A stretch of 64,000 bases of DNA from Actinostola sp. cb2023 (GCA_033675265.1 JAUJYZ010001005.1:1-64000); one strand, 5' to 3'. Numbered from the stretch's first letter, positions 35,339 to 47,867 are shown. A program made the numbers and translations. Notes: a model not told the origin generated them from the sequence alone.

Positions 35339-38300
35339 AAGCCACTTTCGAGGTTTGATATTTTGTTCATGTGCACACCGATTGAAGAGGGGATCTTGTA
35401 GATTTTCATGCTTATTTGTAATATGATCTAAGAATTGATACAAGGTTGAACCCATTCTTTCAAACTCTGGCAGCTGATCGTCTTGGCAACATTTAATATA
35501 ATTTTTTTCACTGCTGTAAGAAACACAGATGTAGTCTATCAATGGGATTCTTATTTTTAGGGAAATGTTGAATAACATATTTTTAAAATATGTTTAAGCA
35601 CTCACATTTTTTTTAATGCCACAGATCAAAGTAGTGTTTGATATTCCCAAGTTTTTCTCTCATGTATTTGGCAACAGAGAGATGACGGTCAGATATGAAG
35701 GTTGCAATTGGAAGTCCAAATTCTAGAAGATATGTCATACTACGTTGAAATCCAATGAGTTCCATTGCTCCACTACTCCCTGCCTCATTTCGCTGAGGAA
35801 TAATTAATAAATTTAATCCATTGAAGGCTAAAGCACAAGAATTAACTTGTCACATTACTTTGAGAAAAGTTTGTAATATTATACCTGTACAAGATCAAAA
35901 TGAATGATCTGGGGCTCATTGCAACAAAACATGGTATATGTACCATATTTTGCACAATGGCCCATGCTGTCATGTCTACAGTCACCTGCAATAGCAAGGG
36001 GTTGACCTGAATTCTTCAGTTTCTCCAACATCTTGGTTTGGTATTTTTTCCAATATAGGAGTATGGTTGGAAATAATTTATCCTGAAAATATTGCAGGAA
36101 AATAAATCTAAGTTGTCCCCAAAGCATATTTGTATTCCTTAAATAATAATAATAATAATATTATTAATATTAATATATAATAATAATAATATTAATATTA
36201 TTATTAATAATAATAATGACAATAACAATATTTAGTGTACATTTAATTGAAATGGGTAATATCAATATTGTACTCATACGTTGGTATTCAAAGTACGTTT
36301 TTAGGGAAATGCAAGCTAACCCCATATGTTTAAACATTTGGATGACCTTACTAGCAGAACCACCAGCTACTAAAACAGCAAAGCAAAAAAGAAAGTTGCC
36401 TGCTGGAATTCTAGAATTGGGTAATGTTGGTTGGCTGCTCCATAGCGTTTCCTTTTGAGGACAATCAGGATTCTGACATACTGTCCTAATATTGATCATA
36501 GTGCCAACTTGATGTGTCTCAACTAGTGGACTATCTGTTTTACATGTGTGGCAAAATTGAAACAGCAACATCAGTTTGGAGAGAAAGGTGATGAACTTTG
36601 GCTATGTCCTCATGTTCTGGTTAGGCAGGCTGATAAAAGAGGAAATTAAGGAATAAAGAAAAAAAGAACACAAACTGTATGCAAAAATTACCAATAAATT
36701 GAAAAAAATACCCAAATGTTTCAGTTGATGGTGCTGATAGAAGGACACATCTTCACTTTCATCTGAACTTGTGTCTGAATGTTCAGACAGGATTTCATTT
36801 TGTGACATGAAACTTGACTCTGCTTCCATTGGCATATCTTCATCCTCATCTTGATCATCAAGTTCTGTCTCTTCCATATCAAGGTCAAACATGTCAGGAC
36901 TGTGGGATGTACATGATGTTTCTTCATCAACTATGTGACATTGGATACCTATGGTATTTAATTGAAATGTTTCATAAATATTACTGGATTGCAAAAGAGT
37001 TTTAAAAGAATACATTACAACTTAGGCAGTGCTTTCAAATCATACCGATAGACTTTTCCCCATTTGTTCCTTGCTTTTTTATCTGTTCCTTGTACTTATT
37101 TTGGAATTGCCGACATTGTTCTCTCAACTTTGAACAACCTAAACACTTTCGAGTTTGGGAGCTTCGATCTTGTGTCTGTAAGAAAGGTAATTGAATAAAA
37201 TTATCCTTTTTTTCTTTTCATTTATCTGTCCAAGATAGCTTTGAAACCGTAAAATTTGAGTCTGAAGAATACTTAAAGATCGCAAAAACAGTATTCATCC
37301 GATAATATGCCATGATTTGCTCAAAAACGGGATTTTTTCACTGCACAGAATTCGCTAACGTCTGCAAAGGAGCCGCCTTTATCTAAATGTAATTAGCAAT
37401 GTGAAATCTACATTGTTTTGTCTGATTCTGTTCTGGTTTAGAAATAAAGTAAAAGACGGCAAAATAATGACAATTTTACTGCAGAACGGGCTATATTTCG
37501 ATTTCAAAGTACTTTCCAGATTTAAATATCAAAACTTCAAAGTGCAAGCTGTCTTAAACGGAAAAAATGAATGGAAATGGGATGATTTCGCGGCCCAATA
37601 ATGACACATCAACATAATTCGACGGGAAACAGTCGACTAGTAAGACTGACACTCACTCCAAAAATATTAAAGATGCCAATAAAAAATTATTGTAACTTTT
37701 CTGATCTTGAAGACCATCAGTCCTGCTACTGGAATCTGCCAAATCAGGGGAAATAATATAAAAACACTTTTGAGAAAAACTCCTCAAAGATGGCCTAATT
37801 TTTTCTATCGATTGACACTCGCTCGGAAACAAATTAAATTTCGAGTTCGTGCAGAAAAACCTATTGTACGCAAGTTTCAATAGTTTCTATTTCTAAAATG
37901 AGATCATAATCTGTCCTTACCAGTGGTTCGGGACTAGCAATTTGTACATGTATTTCGTCATCGGTACCGGTGTTGCCATTACTGTCATCGGGTTCGTTTC
38001 CCGCGCAATGTTCAGGTTCACTAGCAAGTTCACCAGAAGGAGCTGTGAGTTCTCTTAAAATCTTTAGGAGCGAGAAAACCAAAACAAAAGGTCGTAAAAT
38101 TTGAAGACTTATCTCATGTTCAAAGATAAGAGTATAAACGTACTTTTTATAAATATAAAACGGCAATCAAAACTTTACCTTTCTACGACTCCTCTCTGAC
38201 AAGCTCTTTTCCCGCTGAAGTTCTTCGTCCCCTTTATATACTGTTGGTACTGGTAATATACCAAATTGATCTTTAACGAGATGTCTTTTCACCTTCTGTC

Positions 38301-38562
38301 CAAAGTTGTACCGTTCAGTATAATCTGTTGGCAAAAAATGGCTGGAACAAACTGCTGATGTTGCTGATGGTGTCCATTTGTCGCGTTTGGCCTTGACAAA
38401 CTCCGTCCACTTTTTGCGTCTTGACTTTGCAATTGGGCGATCATCCCCAAAATATGGAATTTGATGGAGAGTGATTCCCTTCTCTTGGTCTGGTGTGTTT
38501 GAACACCCCCCAACAACACACCGGTACGGCATGTTGCAAGTACTGACTGATTCTTCAGTCAC
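35339..38562 (-). CDS. THAP-domain transposase-like gene
   Basis: Exon 1 (38562-38179) encodes a THAP domain. The visible C2CH pattern is CVVGGC near residue 15 and CSSHF near residue 74, with the expected Trp and Pro around KKWTEFV and WTPSATS. Further exons on minus at about 38061-37921, 37175-37046 and 36948-36712 are acidic linkers. They are followed by a core exon near 36600-36285 (CHTCKTDSPLVETHQVGT, WSSQPTLPNSRIPAGNFLF). The next exon is 36068-35884, with IAGDCRHDSMGHCAKYGTYT. After it comes an exon near 35800-35620, with FISDRHLSVAKYMREK and HYFDLWH. The last piece is at about 35510-35339 (FNRCAHEQNIKPRKWLL). D residues in GDCRHDS and SDRH could be RNase H/DDE catalytic residues. An apparent stop after DLWH in an A-run, and one junction I could not bring into frame near 36600, leave intactness open. 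Confidence 0.7.
37176..37920. other. Intron of the THAP gene
   Basis: No coding signal or repeat structure recognised. Confidence 0.4.
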
Positions 38563-38750
38563 ATACAGTAGATAAGTAAGTAAGTAACTGTAAATGTTTC
38601 CCGCGAGTTACTGAAAATACGTCACTAGTTACCAGTCTCCCCGAACCTTCAAATCCCGTCCAAGTCGCTAGGGCGTGGTCGGGAAACCGACTTTGAAGCG
38701 CGTTTTCGGCGGGAATAAAAATCCAAATTCAAAAAATTATTTTGAATTTC
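38563..38750. promoter_or_regulatory. Likely promoter region of the THAP gene
   Basis: A GC-richer interval than its surroundings lies directly upstream of the THAP start codon. No TATA box was identified. It is assigned by position only. Confidence 0.3.
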
Positions 38751-38784
38751 ACATCTACGCATTACAGATATTCAAAATCAACAT

Positions 38785-39048
38785 AGAGTCATTTTGGGGT
38801 TATAGGCACTTTAAAAGTATTCAATGACTCGGAGCTTCTTATATTGTCAGGCAGTTGATTCCACAATATAGGCACGGTTACTGAAAATGCTCGTCTTCCA
38901 TAAGATTCTAAGCGATACCTAGGAACCACTAGGAGTCCTTTGTTAGTTGAACGAAGAGATCTGTTGGGTGAGTATTTAGTTAGAATGTCTCTTAGATATG
39001 TAGGTCCAATGTCGTGATAAGCTTTAAGGTATTAAGTTAGGTAGATAA
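38785..39048 (-). pseudogene. LINE 3' end fragment (RT C-terminus)
   Basis: On minus the frame reads YHDIGPTYLRDILTKYSPNR, then LRSTNKGLLVVPRYRLESYG, RAFSVTVPILWNQLP and a SLNTFK tail. This is the well-known C-terminal block of CR1/L2-type LINE reverse transcriptases (SLRS...LLVVPR...RAFSVAAPxLWNxLP). Only about 85 codons remain. It is a truncated relic. Confidence 0.75.
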
Positions 39049-39600
39049 ATTGACTGCTTCATCGTCGCTATGAAAGACTGAAACTTCAACCCTACATTAT
39101 TTTAATTGTAGCTTATTTAATACTGTGAAACATTTTCGGAAATACTGAAAGCAGTAATATTATATCGCAATTACATATTTCACTTAAAAGAACCTAGAAT
39201 AGAAACTCAGTGATATCAAACCTACCTTGCAGGCTTGTCTCTGTTGGCTCATATTTGGCAAAAGCTACAGCAAAAAAATAAAATCCAAGTTCATAATTTA
39301 ATTACGCTCAAATTAAAAAAATAACTGTATGTATTCTTAAATTAATCCCTGTTCTTTGCATTTCTGCGTTTTCCCTTCAATACAATATGCTATAAGTAAG
39401 CTAAAAAGCGAAATAAACACTCACGTTCACATGAAGACGGCAAAACACGAGTTTTCAAGTCGTCGACTTCAGGTGGACGACGGCAATGGCGCTCTCGGAC
39501 ATGCGCACTGGCAAAATGTTATGTATAATTACTTCCGGTTCATTGTCGTCGTCTCATTCGTCGTCGATGCTTAAAGTGCAACTAACCCCTGTGAGGTTGT
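39049..39600. other. Possible Harbinger-type end relic
   Basis: Positions 39400-39590 resemble the sequence before the right end of the Harbinger element (57850-57989) in arrangement: an ACTCACGTTC-like donor side, CGTCGTC-rich sequence, a CATGCGCA word and a terminal GCTTAAAGTGC. A tiny exon-like stretch (LLPNMSQQRQACK) lies near 39230-39265 on minus. The other end was not found, so this is tentative. Confidence 0.3.
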
Positions 39601-40004
39601 TTTAAAAATCTATTCAATATAAGCTGAATAGTTGGTGGGTTCAGTATTTTGTGATTTGAAATTAGCGTTTATGAGTTATAGAGGTTTGAAATCTCAATAT
39701 GTAAATTTGATGACGTCTACTAAGGAATCATTTATTATACAAAAACGCCCTTGTGCTGATTATTGACATTTGTAAACTTACAGAATATTTTCACAGTCTT
39801 TATAAATGATGTTATAACTTTTTGCCCATTTCAAACAATAAGTTCTTCTTGAAAAAGTCTAAATAAGTTATGGCAAATTCCTTAGTAGACGTCATCAAAT
39901 TTGCATATTGAGATTTCAAACCTCTATAACTCATAAACGCAAGGTTCAAATCACAAAATACTGAACCCACCAACTATTCAGAATATATTGAATAGATTTT
40001 TAAA
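39601..40004. repeat. Foldback with 128-bp arms
   Basis: Arms 39601-39728 and 39877-40004 are close inverses (TTTAAAAATCTATTCAATAT outside, GATGACGTCTACTAAGGAAT inside) around about 148 bp. No ORF. Confidence 0.85.
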
Positions 40005-40316
40005 ATTAACTAATGGTAGATCCATTTTGAATGTTCTATCTATAAAAAAAAAAACAATATTATTTAACAAAAAATACGATATCAACAAATATAAAACGAA
40101 AACAAATAGTGATAAGAAAACTTCGGTATTAGCTTGCTTGTACATTTCTGCTATTTTATGAGAAAGTTGTTCAAACCTTTTTTCTTCATTTCAACTGAAT
40201 CAGATGTTTTAATTTTGTGTAATCTTTCGAACGTCATAGGTTCATTAACTAAAGATGACAGATTACGAACTCTACTAATTCCAATATATATTACACCTAA
40301 TGTTGTTTCTATTTTA

Positions 40317-40505
40317 CTATGTCAAGGCAGGGTTCTTTAGACTTTTATGGATTGTCAATGCCCAAGCAAGAGATAAGGGCAGTTGTTGCCTTTCACAAAG
40401 AATGTTAGCAAAATTAACAGTGGCTGTTATTGGCACGATTGGTATACAACATGGGATGTTTATCATTGAGGGACCAGAATACTTATCAAATGTTACAGTG
40501 AGCAA
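40317..40505 (-). pseudogene. PIF1/Helitron-type helicase fragment
   Basis: About 62 codons on minus read VTFDKYSGP, then PCCIPIVPITATV and ERQQLPLSLAWALTIHKS. This is the last part of PIF1-type helicases found in Helitrons and related genes (RxQxPLxLAWAxTIHKxQG). The key Q after HKS is lost. No flanking helicase sequence was found. The fragment differs from the helicase at 31099-34607. Confidence 0.65.
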
Positions 40506-41895
40506 TAGGCAATACTGGTGGCTGAATATTTAATTAATAGATTATGTCTACAGCTGTTACAGTGGAGCCATTACAGAGTCAAGCTGTTTGCCATCAATTC
40601 ATTGTAAGCATGACTTTTGAATGTTTTGCAATAAGTAATTTTGATTGCAACCAAAAGCATTTGTTCAGGAGCAATAATTCTGTCGGAATTATAAGCTTTC
40701 TTATTTAATTAGTTTTACGGACTTGGTCCCAGTCCCCTGCTCGTTTTGTTAATGGCTAATTATGTGTACTGAATGTCGTTGCTGTAGAGCTAGAGGTGAA
40801 CACACACCACACCGACTGTTCAAAGTTTGGTAATAATTATTTAGGTGAAGTCAATAATTAATCTAATTAGTATATAATTAATTCAATTAATCTAGTTAGT
40901 ATACCTATTTATTGTATATTTATTTGATTGTAAAGCGCTTTTGGGCTTCCAAGTACTAATATAATGAATTTATATAGCGCTTTTTAGTAGTATTATTATA
41001 AGTCAAATAAATAAATAAACACCACTTCATCAAAGTTGAGTTCAAAGGTCTTATATACAGAACATTGTTAAATTAATGTTACTATTCAATTACTAATGAT
41101 CAGCTGTTCGTATCGATTGTTATTATTAAGAATAGTTGTTGTTCAATTATTTGTACACAATTGTTTTCATTAATCTTTGTATTAAAATACATTTCTGGTT
41201 TAAATTAGCATTATATAGAACCAAAAAACAAGTTCTGGCAGGATAGTTCAAACATACCAGTTCAAAAGAGGGATCAATCCAACTATACATGCATATAGTT
41301 ATAGACTACCTATTTTTGTTTATTTACAGTAGCCACATTGTCTATTTTTTATTATATCTAGCTATGCATTGATGTTTAGATTCTCTCCACTGGAATTGAG
41401 TGCCGAACTCAACCCATACTTAGCCTTCCCCTTGACATGCACTGGAACAATGTGATCTAAATGCCATACAGTTGGATGGAAATAAAAGAAAATATTGTTA
41501 ATTCTGAAGAAATATAAAGAGCTAAATCTGTGACCTGTTCTTCTGAAATGTCCAAATGGTTTTATAACATAGCTCATATTATCGCGCGTTCAAATTCATT
41601 AGCGCGAGCGTGCATCCATAACTCGATGGTGCACGCCCGTTCTCTATCAATGGCGCGTGCAAATGTTTTCACCACGCGACGAAGAAACTTTCTCGCGAGT
41701 CTGACTGCAGGGCAAAAATCAAAGTTAATTACGAAAATGGAGAACAATAATTAAGGTTTTCATAACTTTCCAAATTTTTATCGGAAAAACGTCGTTTGTT
41801 TCAGTGAATTATGAACACGTCGTATTAGAGAATTTAACATTCAATCACAACTAAAAGTTTGTTTCTCGTCATTCCTTATTGTCACTATGTTATAA
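40506..41895. other. Non-coding stretch with SINE-like tail
   Basis: At 40928-41003 GATTGTAAAGCGCTTTTGGG is followed by ATATAGCGCTTTTTAGTAGT and ATT runs, the same layout as at 63930-63990. Near 41580-41700 GCGCGT-rich words and a TCCATAACTCGAT segment repeat those of the foldback at 41896. No gene was seen. Confidence 0.5.
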
Positions 41896-42087
41896 AAGAA
41901 TTGGTTCATGCTTTTAGCTCTGCGTTTCTCGAGTTATGGATGCACTTGGGAAGTTTGGAGAGCACTCGAGCAGCTAGAGTTGCTCTCGGCTACGCATCGA
42001 GCAACTCTTACGGTTCTCTCGTGCTCTCCAAACTTCCCACGTGCATCCATAACTCGATAGACGCACGCTAATCATGAACCAATTCTT
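41896..42087. repeat. Foldback MITE
   Basis: Arms 41896-41970 and 42014-42087 are inverse copies, AAGAATTGGTTCATG outside and GGAAGTTTGGAGAGCAC inside. The centre itself contains GAGTTGCTC / GAGCAACTC. Confidence 0.85.
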
Positions 42088-42099
42088 AAAAACAGAGAA

Positions 42100-42830
42100 A
42101 TCCAATCCCTCAAGGTAAGGCAGAGATAAGAAATAATTTAAGTTCACTTTGAGTTCCTTTTCCTGAAAAGTTCCAGACTGAATAGCTGCTTCTAGAAACA
42201 TAAACCCATGCAAGAAACCCCTAGATTACTTCCCAGTAAACCTGAAAAATGAAAGCTCTTACCTTCAGCTTAGGTCTCGTTAAACCACATGACAATGCAT
42301 TTTGCCATTCTGTCTTCACACTTTTCACATATATATAGCAAGAGAGTTGGAACTAATTTGAGAAAAGGTAGTAACTGATGATGGTAATTCAGACAAAGAT
42401 AATGGCCTCATTTAAAAGATAACGATGCATAAGGGCACATGCATTATTTTTTATATGTAGGGGACAATATGAATTATTTCAACTAAAACTCCAATTGGTG
42501 GTAGAAACTCTTGCCTGCTGTTACACGAAGAAATGAGTTTAGTAACGCGTGAGCGTTTAGTAGAATCTGTCAGCTTCAATTCCTCAACACGTTTTGCAAC
42601 TTTTATCCTATCACAATACTTCCAAGGTTTCCACTTGTTATGTTGTTCTTTACCAAAAGTTCCATTGATGCAGTATCCATTTTCAGTGCTTACTGCAAAG
42701 GAAGAGAAAAAAATTGAGCTATCGATAAGTTCTCCTGCGAGGAAGGCTATCATCTTCATATCATTGGAGAGTTCCCAAAAATGACATTTCACTTGTACAG
42801 AGTTGCCATTGTGAGGTAGAGTAAAAACAT
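42100..42830 (-). pseudogene. Decayed fragment of an invertebrate multi-copy protein
   Basis: On minus, 42792-42451 reads CHFWELSNDMKMIAFLAGEL, then NGTFGKEQHNKWKPWKY and SRQEFLPPIG. After a frameshift near 42455, PLHIKNNACALMHRYLLNEA follows at about 42460-42390, then stops. The WKPWxY...SRQEFxPxIG...PLHxKNN order is one I recall from repeated cnidarian and sponge proteins that look transposon-derived. No function can be assigned. It has at least two frame breaks. Confidence 0.5.
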
Positions 42831-42835
42831 CATTC

Positions 42836-45800
42836 TCAATTAACGTTCATACTCAGTACTGTTGGATAAACGATAACAGCCACTTTATTTTGCTCTCTCA
42901 TGCCCTCACATAAAGTATCACACACACTATACACAGAACCCATAGGGATGGACTTAACATAGTATATAAGCTTATAGTATGGTACAAGGATACGGCAAAT
43001 GAGCAACTGAAATGCGCAAAGTTTTGTTATGAAATAAAAAATTGAATCACTTACTGGAATATTAAATTGCAACAAGCTACGTTGCGACCGATAAACTGTC
43101 GATGAGTTGTCACGCGATTGGACACGTGACAAACGACGAGGAACGCCAAAACGAGGAACGCCTTGTAATGCTCGGTCCCACCCATGGGAGAGGTGAAACC
43201 GGACACCCCCTTTTCTGTTTAATGAAGGTTGTTCCACTCTTTCCCAAATTTGATTCCACGTCTCAGCCAGTGTTCTTCTCTGTCGGGGATTTTCCCCAAC
43301 AGTGACCAGCCTGGTACATCGCTCTCTTCGTATGTTGTAATAGTGCATCAGCTGTAGGCGGTTTAGCATCGATGACTCTTCCCTTGCGTGTGGAGAGGTC
43401 TTTGCGTGCTGCATTCACAGTTATACATGTACTTCTGCGATCATACATGAGCACGGTATAACGCTCAAGTATCGGCATGGCATCATTCACAGCTGATATC
43501 GATGGGGATGCACTTAATTCTGAAACACTGGTGTGACTTCACTATATATTGCCCATGCTTCTCATGCTGTCTTCTTACGTCTGTTAGCAAACGAAGACGT
43601 CTGGTCAGATCCGGTAAAGGCATGGAACGGAAGAAGAGCTCTTGATTTTTCTTGACCCAGGCTAAAAGCAATGTCACGTACTGGTACATATCTTAATTGC
43701 TTTCCGACCCCAAATGCTATCCAAAGCTCAAACAAATCGAGGTCATGAACTGTTGCAACGGTCGGTGTCAACAGTGCGCAACATTACCTTCGTAAAGCCA
43801 CACTTCACAGCATCGGCAGCATGGCGTATGAGCCTTGTATCGGTCTCCTCGTGTTTGCATGGTGATTTGTCAGCCGTATCTTCCTATGCAGACTACAGCT
43901 TCGCCTTTTGTGGATATGACCTGTCCATGCTCAGCTCCAATTGTACCTAACTGATCGGCAAGGTAGTGGAATAGCTCTTCCTTGTTTTCATCGACTCTGA
44001 GGAAAGCTGCCCAGTTGCCTGGAATTTTGGTGTCAGGCTTAACACGTCTGCGTATTCCCTTTCCTCTCTTGTTCCGTGTTGTCTCCTCAAGGCTATCCGT
44101 GATGTACATGTCCCATACAACGTCTACTCTTTGGACATTCTTGAGCTGACTTTTCACGTACGGAAGAAAAACACCCTGACTGTATTCCTCAAATGTTCTT
44201 GAAGGACCTGGCTTCAGCATATTAGCAATGGCCGCGCCATCATGTAGCAGAGCCTCGACCGATGGTATTTGTGCTCGTCCAAGGCTGATCGTGGCAGTAT
44301 ATCTGATTTGGTGCCAGATCTAAGTTTCCCAAATTGAGACAACGCAGATGGAAACCTATGATTTCCATGACAAAAGAACCCCTCCAAATCTCCATCACGA
44401 ACTTGGCAGGAAATATACAGGCGCAAAAAGAGAGAGCAGTTACTCTTGAGTTGGATTTCGATTTGAATGAATGAGGACTACTGAACAATGATAACTTGTT
44501 TCTCTTTATTGGGTCAAATAGTGATGTTGTCCGTTTCTCAAATCTCTCAGTAACGAACTGCTGGTACTCCTGCTTACCGATTTCCTCAACCGTCCTTACA
44601 GTGTCAGCAACACTCGAATCCATGATGTCACGCGTATCCAGCACAAGAAGATCCTCGCTCTGCTCCAGAAAGGGATTTCTCATTTCCATTTCTTCAATTG
44701 TATTGCATAAGGATTGCACTTGTTTTTGAAATGTTGATTGCAATCCCCTCATCTGCTCGTGGTGACGGAAATCTGGTCCTTCACTTTGCGATTTCTTCAG
44801 CAACTCTTCGGATGACTTGAAATCATTGATTATCCTAGAGACTTCTGTCCCAGAAACCATCCAACGTAACAACTGCTTCGAGCCTTCAGTTAAACCAATT
44901 GCCCCTCCATCACCTTTGACAATCTTGTTGTTCTGTTCATGTGCCTGGTCAATTGGAATAGATGAGAACACACGATGGTTCTTCTGGACAACAAAATGTC
45001 CCTTTCGGAACTCTGCAGCTACCGATGGAAGTTCCTTTTCAAGGGCTTCCATGTCACGAATATGGACTGGGAGCCATCTCGCATAGTGTGTGTGGTTTTT
45101 AAAGCAAACAACCACGGAGCAAGTGTTGTGCAAGTTTCTTTATAGAGTTGAAAGTTTTCTTCGCGCAATGACCTCACGAATATAAGAATCGTAAGCTGTA
45201 ATTGCAGGGTAAGTGACCAGTAATGGAAATGCGAACTTTCAATTTCTCGTTGGTTGCGCCATAGACTAAACGTCAGAGCGTCGACTCCTTCAGGGAGACT
45301 CTTAGAGTAGCAGTCATATTGCTTGTGCATAAGTATATCTAAGCACTAGCGCTCACCTGATGGGCGTGTCGTGTGCATGATACATGGGATGCCTTAAGAA
45401 ACGAGTCAGCGGTTCCTGGATTCGTCACTTCCGCTTGCACTAGAGCATTAGTCCAGCCACTGTCCTCGATCCAGTTTCCAATTGCTTTCAGTGCGGCAAG
45501 TTCAGTGAAAACCCCCGAACATAACCACAAGCTTTTTCTCACCATACGTCGATGGCCAGTACCATTGGATTTTTTTGGCGATTTTTTTGGCTGATCACAG
45601 TCGAGAATAGACACTTGTCCGGGATTAAGAAAGCGTACAGTTTGGCCTACAACATAGATGGCATGACGTATCATGGCTGCTGAGTGTGCTTCTTCTTGGA
45701 ATATACATGCAACGATAGTTACCCCATGATCTCAATGGTTGGAGTTCACATGATCCCACTCAAATTTAACATCTCTCAGCTGTAGCACTGTCGTCCTTTT

Positions 45801-46135
45801 ATCCACTATCATCTCTTCACCATCAATCTCCTTAACATCAATTATAACTTCAACTTCCTTATACTGAGAGTTATACTCTCGTAGTGGAGCAACTAATGCA
45901 GTCCCCAAGATATCTTCACCACTTAACTTCTTCTCTGCAGCCTTCAAGTCTAGCCTGCAGTCTCTTTTGTTTAGGCATCACTTCACCACAGTTGGGGCAT
46001 ATACATGTGTTTGCTTGCCTTTGCTGCAATATCTTCAACCCTCTTGTCAACATCATCTACACTGCAGCCATCTTGTTGGACCTCTTGTTGTGCAACCACT
46101 TCCTTGAGACAACTTTGTATTAGAAGCTTCTTCTA
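42836..46135 (-). pseudogene. Decayed multi-copy gene with PIN/FEN1-like block
   Basis: Pieces in different frames keep a single order on minus. First is a Cys-bearing segment CPNCGEVMPKQKRLQARL near 46020-45955, then TTVLQLRDVKFEWDHVNSNH (ends 45732). ILDCDQPKK...NPGTADSFLKASH follows at 45674-45339. A long part at 45133-44240 has HYARWLPVHIRDME, IPIDQAHEQNNKIVKGDGGA and IKRNKLSLF. Then come RGKGIRRRV near 44060 and ELWIAFGVGKQLRYVPV with HAFTGSDQTSSF at 43771-43562. ALLQHTKRAMYQAGHCWG near 43330 is last. At least five frameshifts and stops are needed to connect them. I recall this as an abundant uncharacterised family in cnidarians and sponges. The D-rich central part may be a PIN/FEN1-like nuclease fold, which is inference. 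Confidence 0.6.
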
Positions 46136-46309
46136 AAAAGATAAAGAGGTAACTTTAGCTAAAGCTCTAATAATAACTCAATTGACACACATTTGAGTGC
46201 AGACACAGTTTCCATCCTTTTTGTAGGGGGAAATCTCACAGCTAGTTTGTTCTATAAAAAGTAGAAATTCCAGCTGTGCAAGACTGGTTGTTAATGGGAA
46301 AAAAAAACA

Positions 46310-46570
46310 CCTTAGTTTTAGACCCATTTTCAAAATTATGCAACTAGAATTACCTATTAAATCTGGCGGTTACAAGCAGATTCCATTTGAAGCCCGCATT
46401 TGTACATTATGTAACGATGAGGTAGGAGATGAATTTCATTACACATCATTACAAATAGGGTTTTTAAAGATTTGAGAGAACATTTTATGTTTGATTTATT
46501 GATTATAAATAATTATTTCCGATCTTTTACTAAGCAAACTTTGTTTTTGTATCTATTTTCTATGAAAGAT
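46310..46570 (+). pseudogene. LINE C-terminal relic
   Basis: Plus-strand frame KIMQLELPIKSGGYKQIPFE followed by ARICTLCNDEVGDEFHYTS matches the Cys-rich tail (CxLC...GDEFHxLxxC) of LINE-encoded proteins. Stops follow directly. It is about 85 codons, a dead fragment. Confidence 0.6.
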
Positions 46571-46901
46571 GAGTCTATTTTGAAGGGCTTTGCTAAGGGC
46601 TTTGCTTCTGGCGCTGGAGGTTTCGACTGCTTCGATAAGCTTTTATGCAACCCTCTTCTGGGCAAGTAAAATGCAACTCGTTCTCCTCCTTGTCCTCCTT
46701 TAGATTGTCAATTCGGTAAGCTGGTTCAGATGCTGTAGGGGCAGTTTTCTTATTTCACTGGATGGAAGAAAAGATCTCACTATATCTTCATTCCTGTTTG
46801 CATCTGTTTGGAACCCATCGCTACTACATTTTTCTCGGATACGTTCTGCCCATCCCCTATCTAATATGCTCTCCACACTGTAATACCACCGTCGTCGTCA
46901 T
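46571..46901. other. Non-coding stretch before the Harbinger element
   Basis: Weak open frames on both strands, none recognisable. An exon-like minus stretch around 46690-46880 was not supported by splice sites. Confidence 0.4.
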
Positions 46902-46999
46902 ATTAGGGAACTTAAGCACCAGACGTTTTCGACTTGACGGCGACGTGATATCCGAGAAAGACTGGGTCAAACCTCGCCGTTGTCGCGCCAAATTACAAG

Positions 47000-47706
47000 T
47001 TGTTAAGCATAGACGTCCTATGGCTGACGGTCATATGTTTGAGTATGTCTAGTTTTGAAGAATTTCGTAGTCTTTTATTACTTTATTATGATGACAAATT
47101 GATTACTGATGAAGATTTCATCATTTTGTACGAAATGTTCTCGTCAAAGAATCCAAACTTTCCCTATGACTTGTATAATAGCTTTGATCTCGATGTCATG
47201 AATGAAGACGAATGCAAAGCAGAGTTCCGAGTCAACAAACGAGACCTTCCAGCTCTTGCTGAAGCACTGCAGATACCACCAATCTTTAAGTTAGATCAGA
47301 GGAGTATAGTGGATGGAATGGAAGGGCTTTGCATGCTATTACGACGACTAGCATATCCATGCCGATATAGCGATTTGATTCATCGTTTTGGCCGCTCGGT
47401 GCCGGTGATTAGCATGGCTACAAATGAAGTCCTTGATTACATTTACGATACTCATGAACACCTTATCACTCAGTGGAACCACAGACTACTAAACCCACAG
47501 GCGATGGAAGGGTATGCCTAAGCAATCCAAGGGAAAGGAGCTGCTCTTCAAAAGTGCTTTGGTTTCGTAGATGGCACAGTCAGACCCATAGCTCGACCAG
47601 ATCAACATCAACGCATAATGTACAATGGACATAAAAGAGTTCACGCCTTAAAGTTCCAGTCGGTTGCTCTTCCAAATGGGTTGATAGGCAATCTATTTGG
47701 TCCAGT
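47000..47706 (+). pseudogene. Harbinger transposase, exon 1
   Basis: The frame encodes an N-terminal region (FRVNKRDLPALAEALQIP, then the helix-turn-helix-like LAYPCRYSDLIHRFGRSVP). After an in-frame TAA at 47519-47521 the same frame continues with LQKCFGFVDGTVRPIARP and MYNGHKRVHALKFQSV, which contains the first D of the DDE triad. A donor (GTGG|GTAAAG) ends it at about 47706. It splices in frame to the acceptor at 51279. The start is uncertain, since the first in-frame methionines lie near 47000-47046. The stop makes this copy a pseudogene unless it is a sequencing error. Confidence 0.82.
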
Positions 47707-47734
47707 GGGTAAAGTAGAGCTGTCCTCACACTTA

Positions 47735-47867
47735 GGGCCTGTTTACATGAAGGTAGAGTAACCCTAGCACTACATGTATCTCTTTTGTTTGTAGTGTCCC
47801 TAAAGAAAACAATAATTATAGCCCTATATAGTGCTAGGGTTATCCATTTATCATGTGAACAGGCTTG
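47735..47867. mobile_element. 133-bp MITE
   Basis: Ends GGGCCTGTTTACATGA and, inverted, AAGCCTGTTCACATGA, with a second shared block AACCCTAGCACTA in each arm. It lies just inside the Harbinger transposase intron. No target duplication was fixed. Confidence 0.75.

Noticed and set aside
40134..40533. Plus-strand frames in this stretch
   Set aside because: The minus-strand translation matches a helicase fragment, so the plus frames are shadows.
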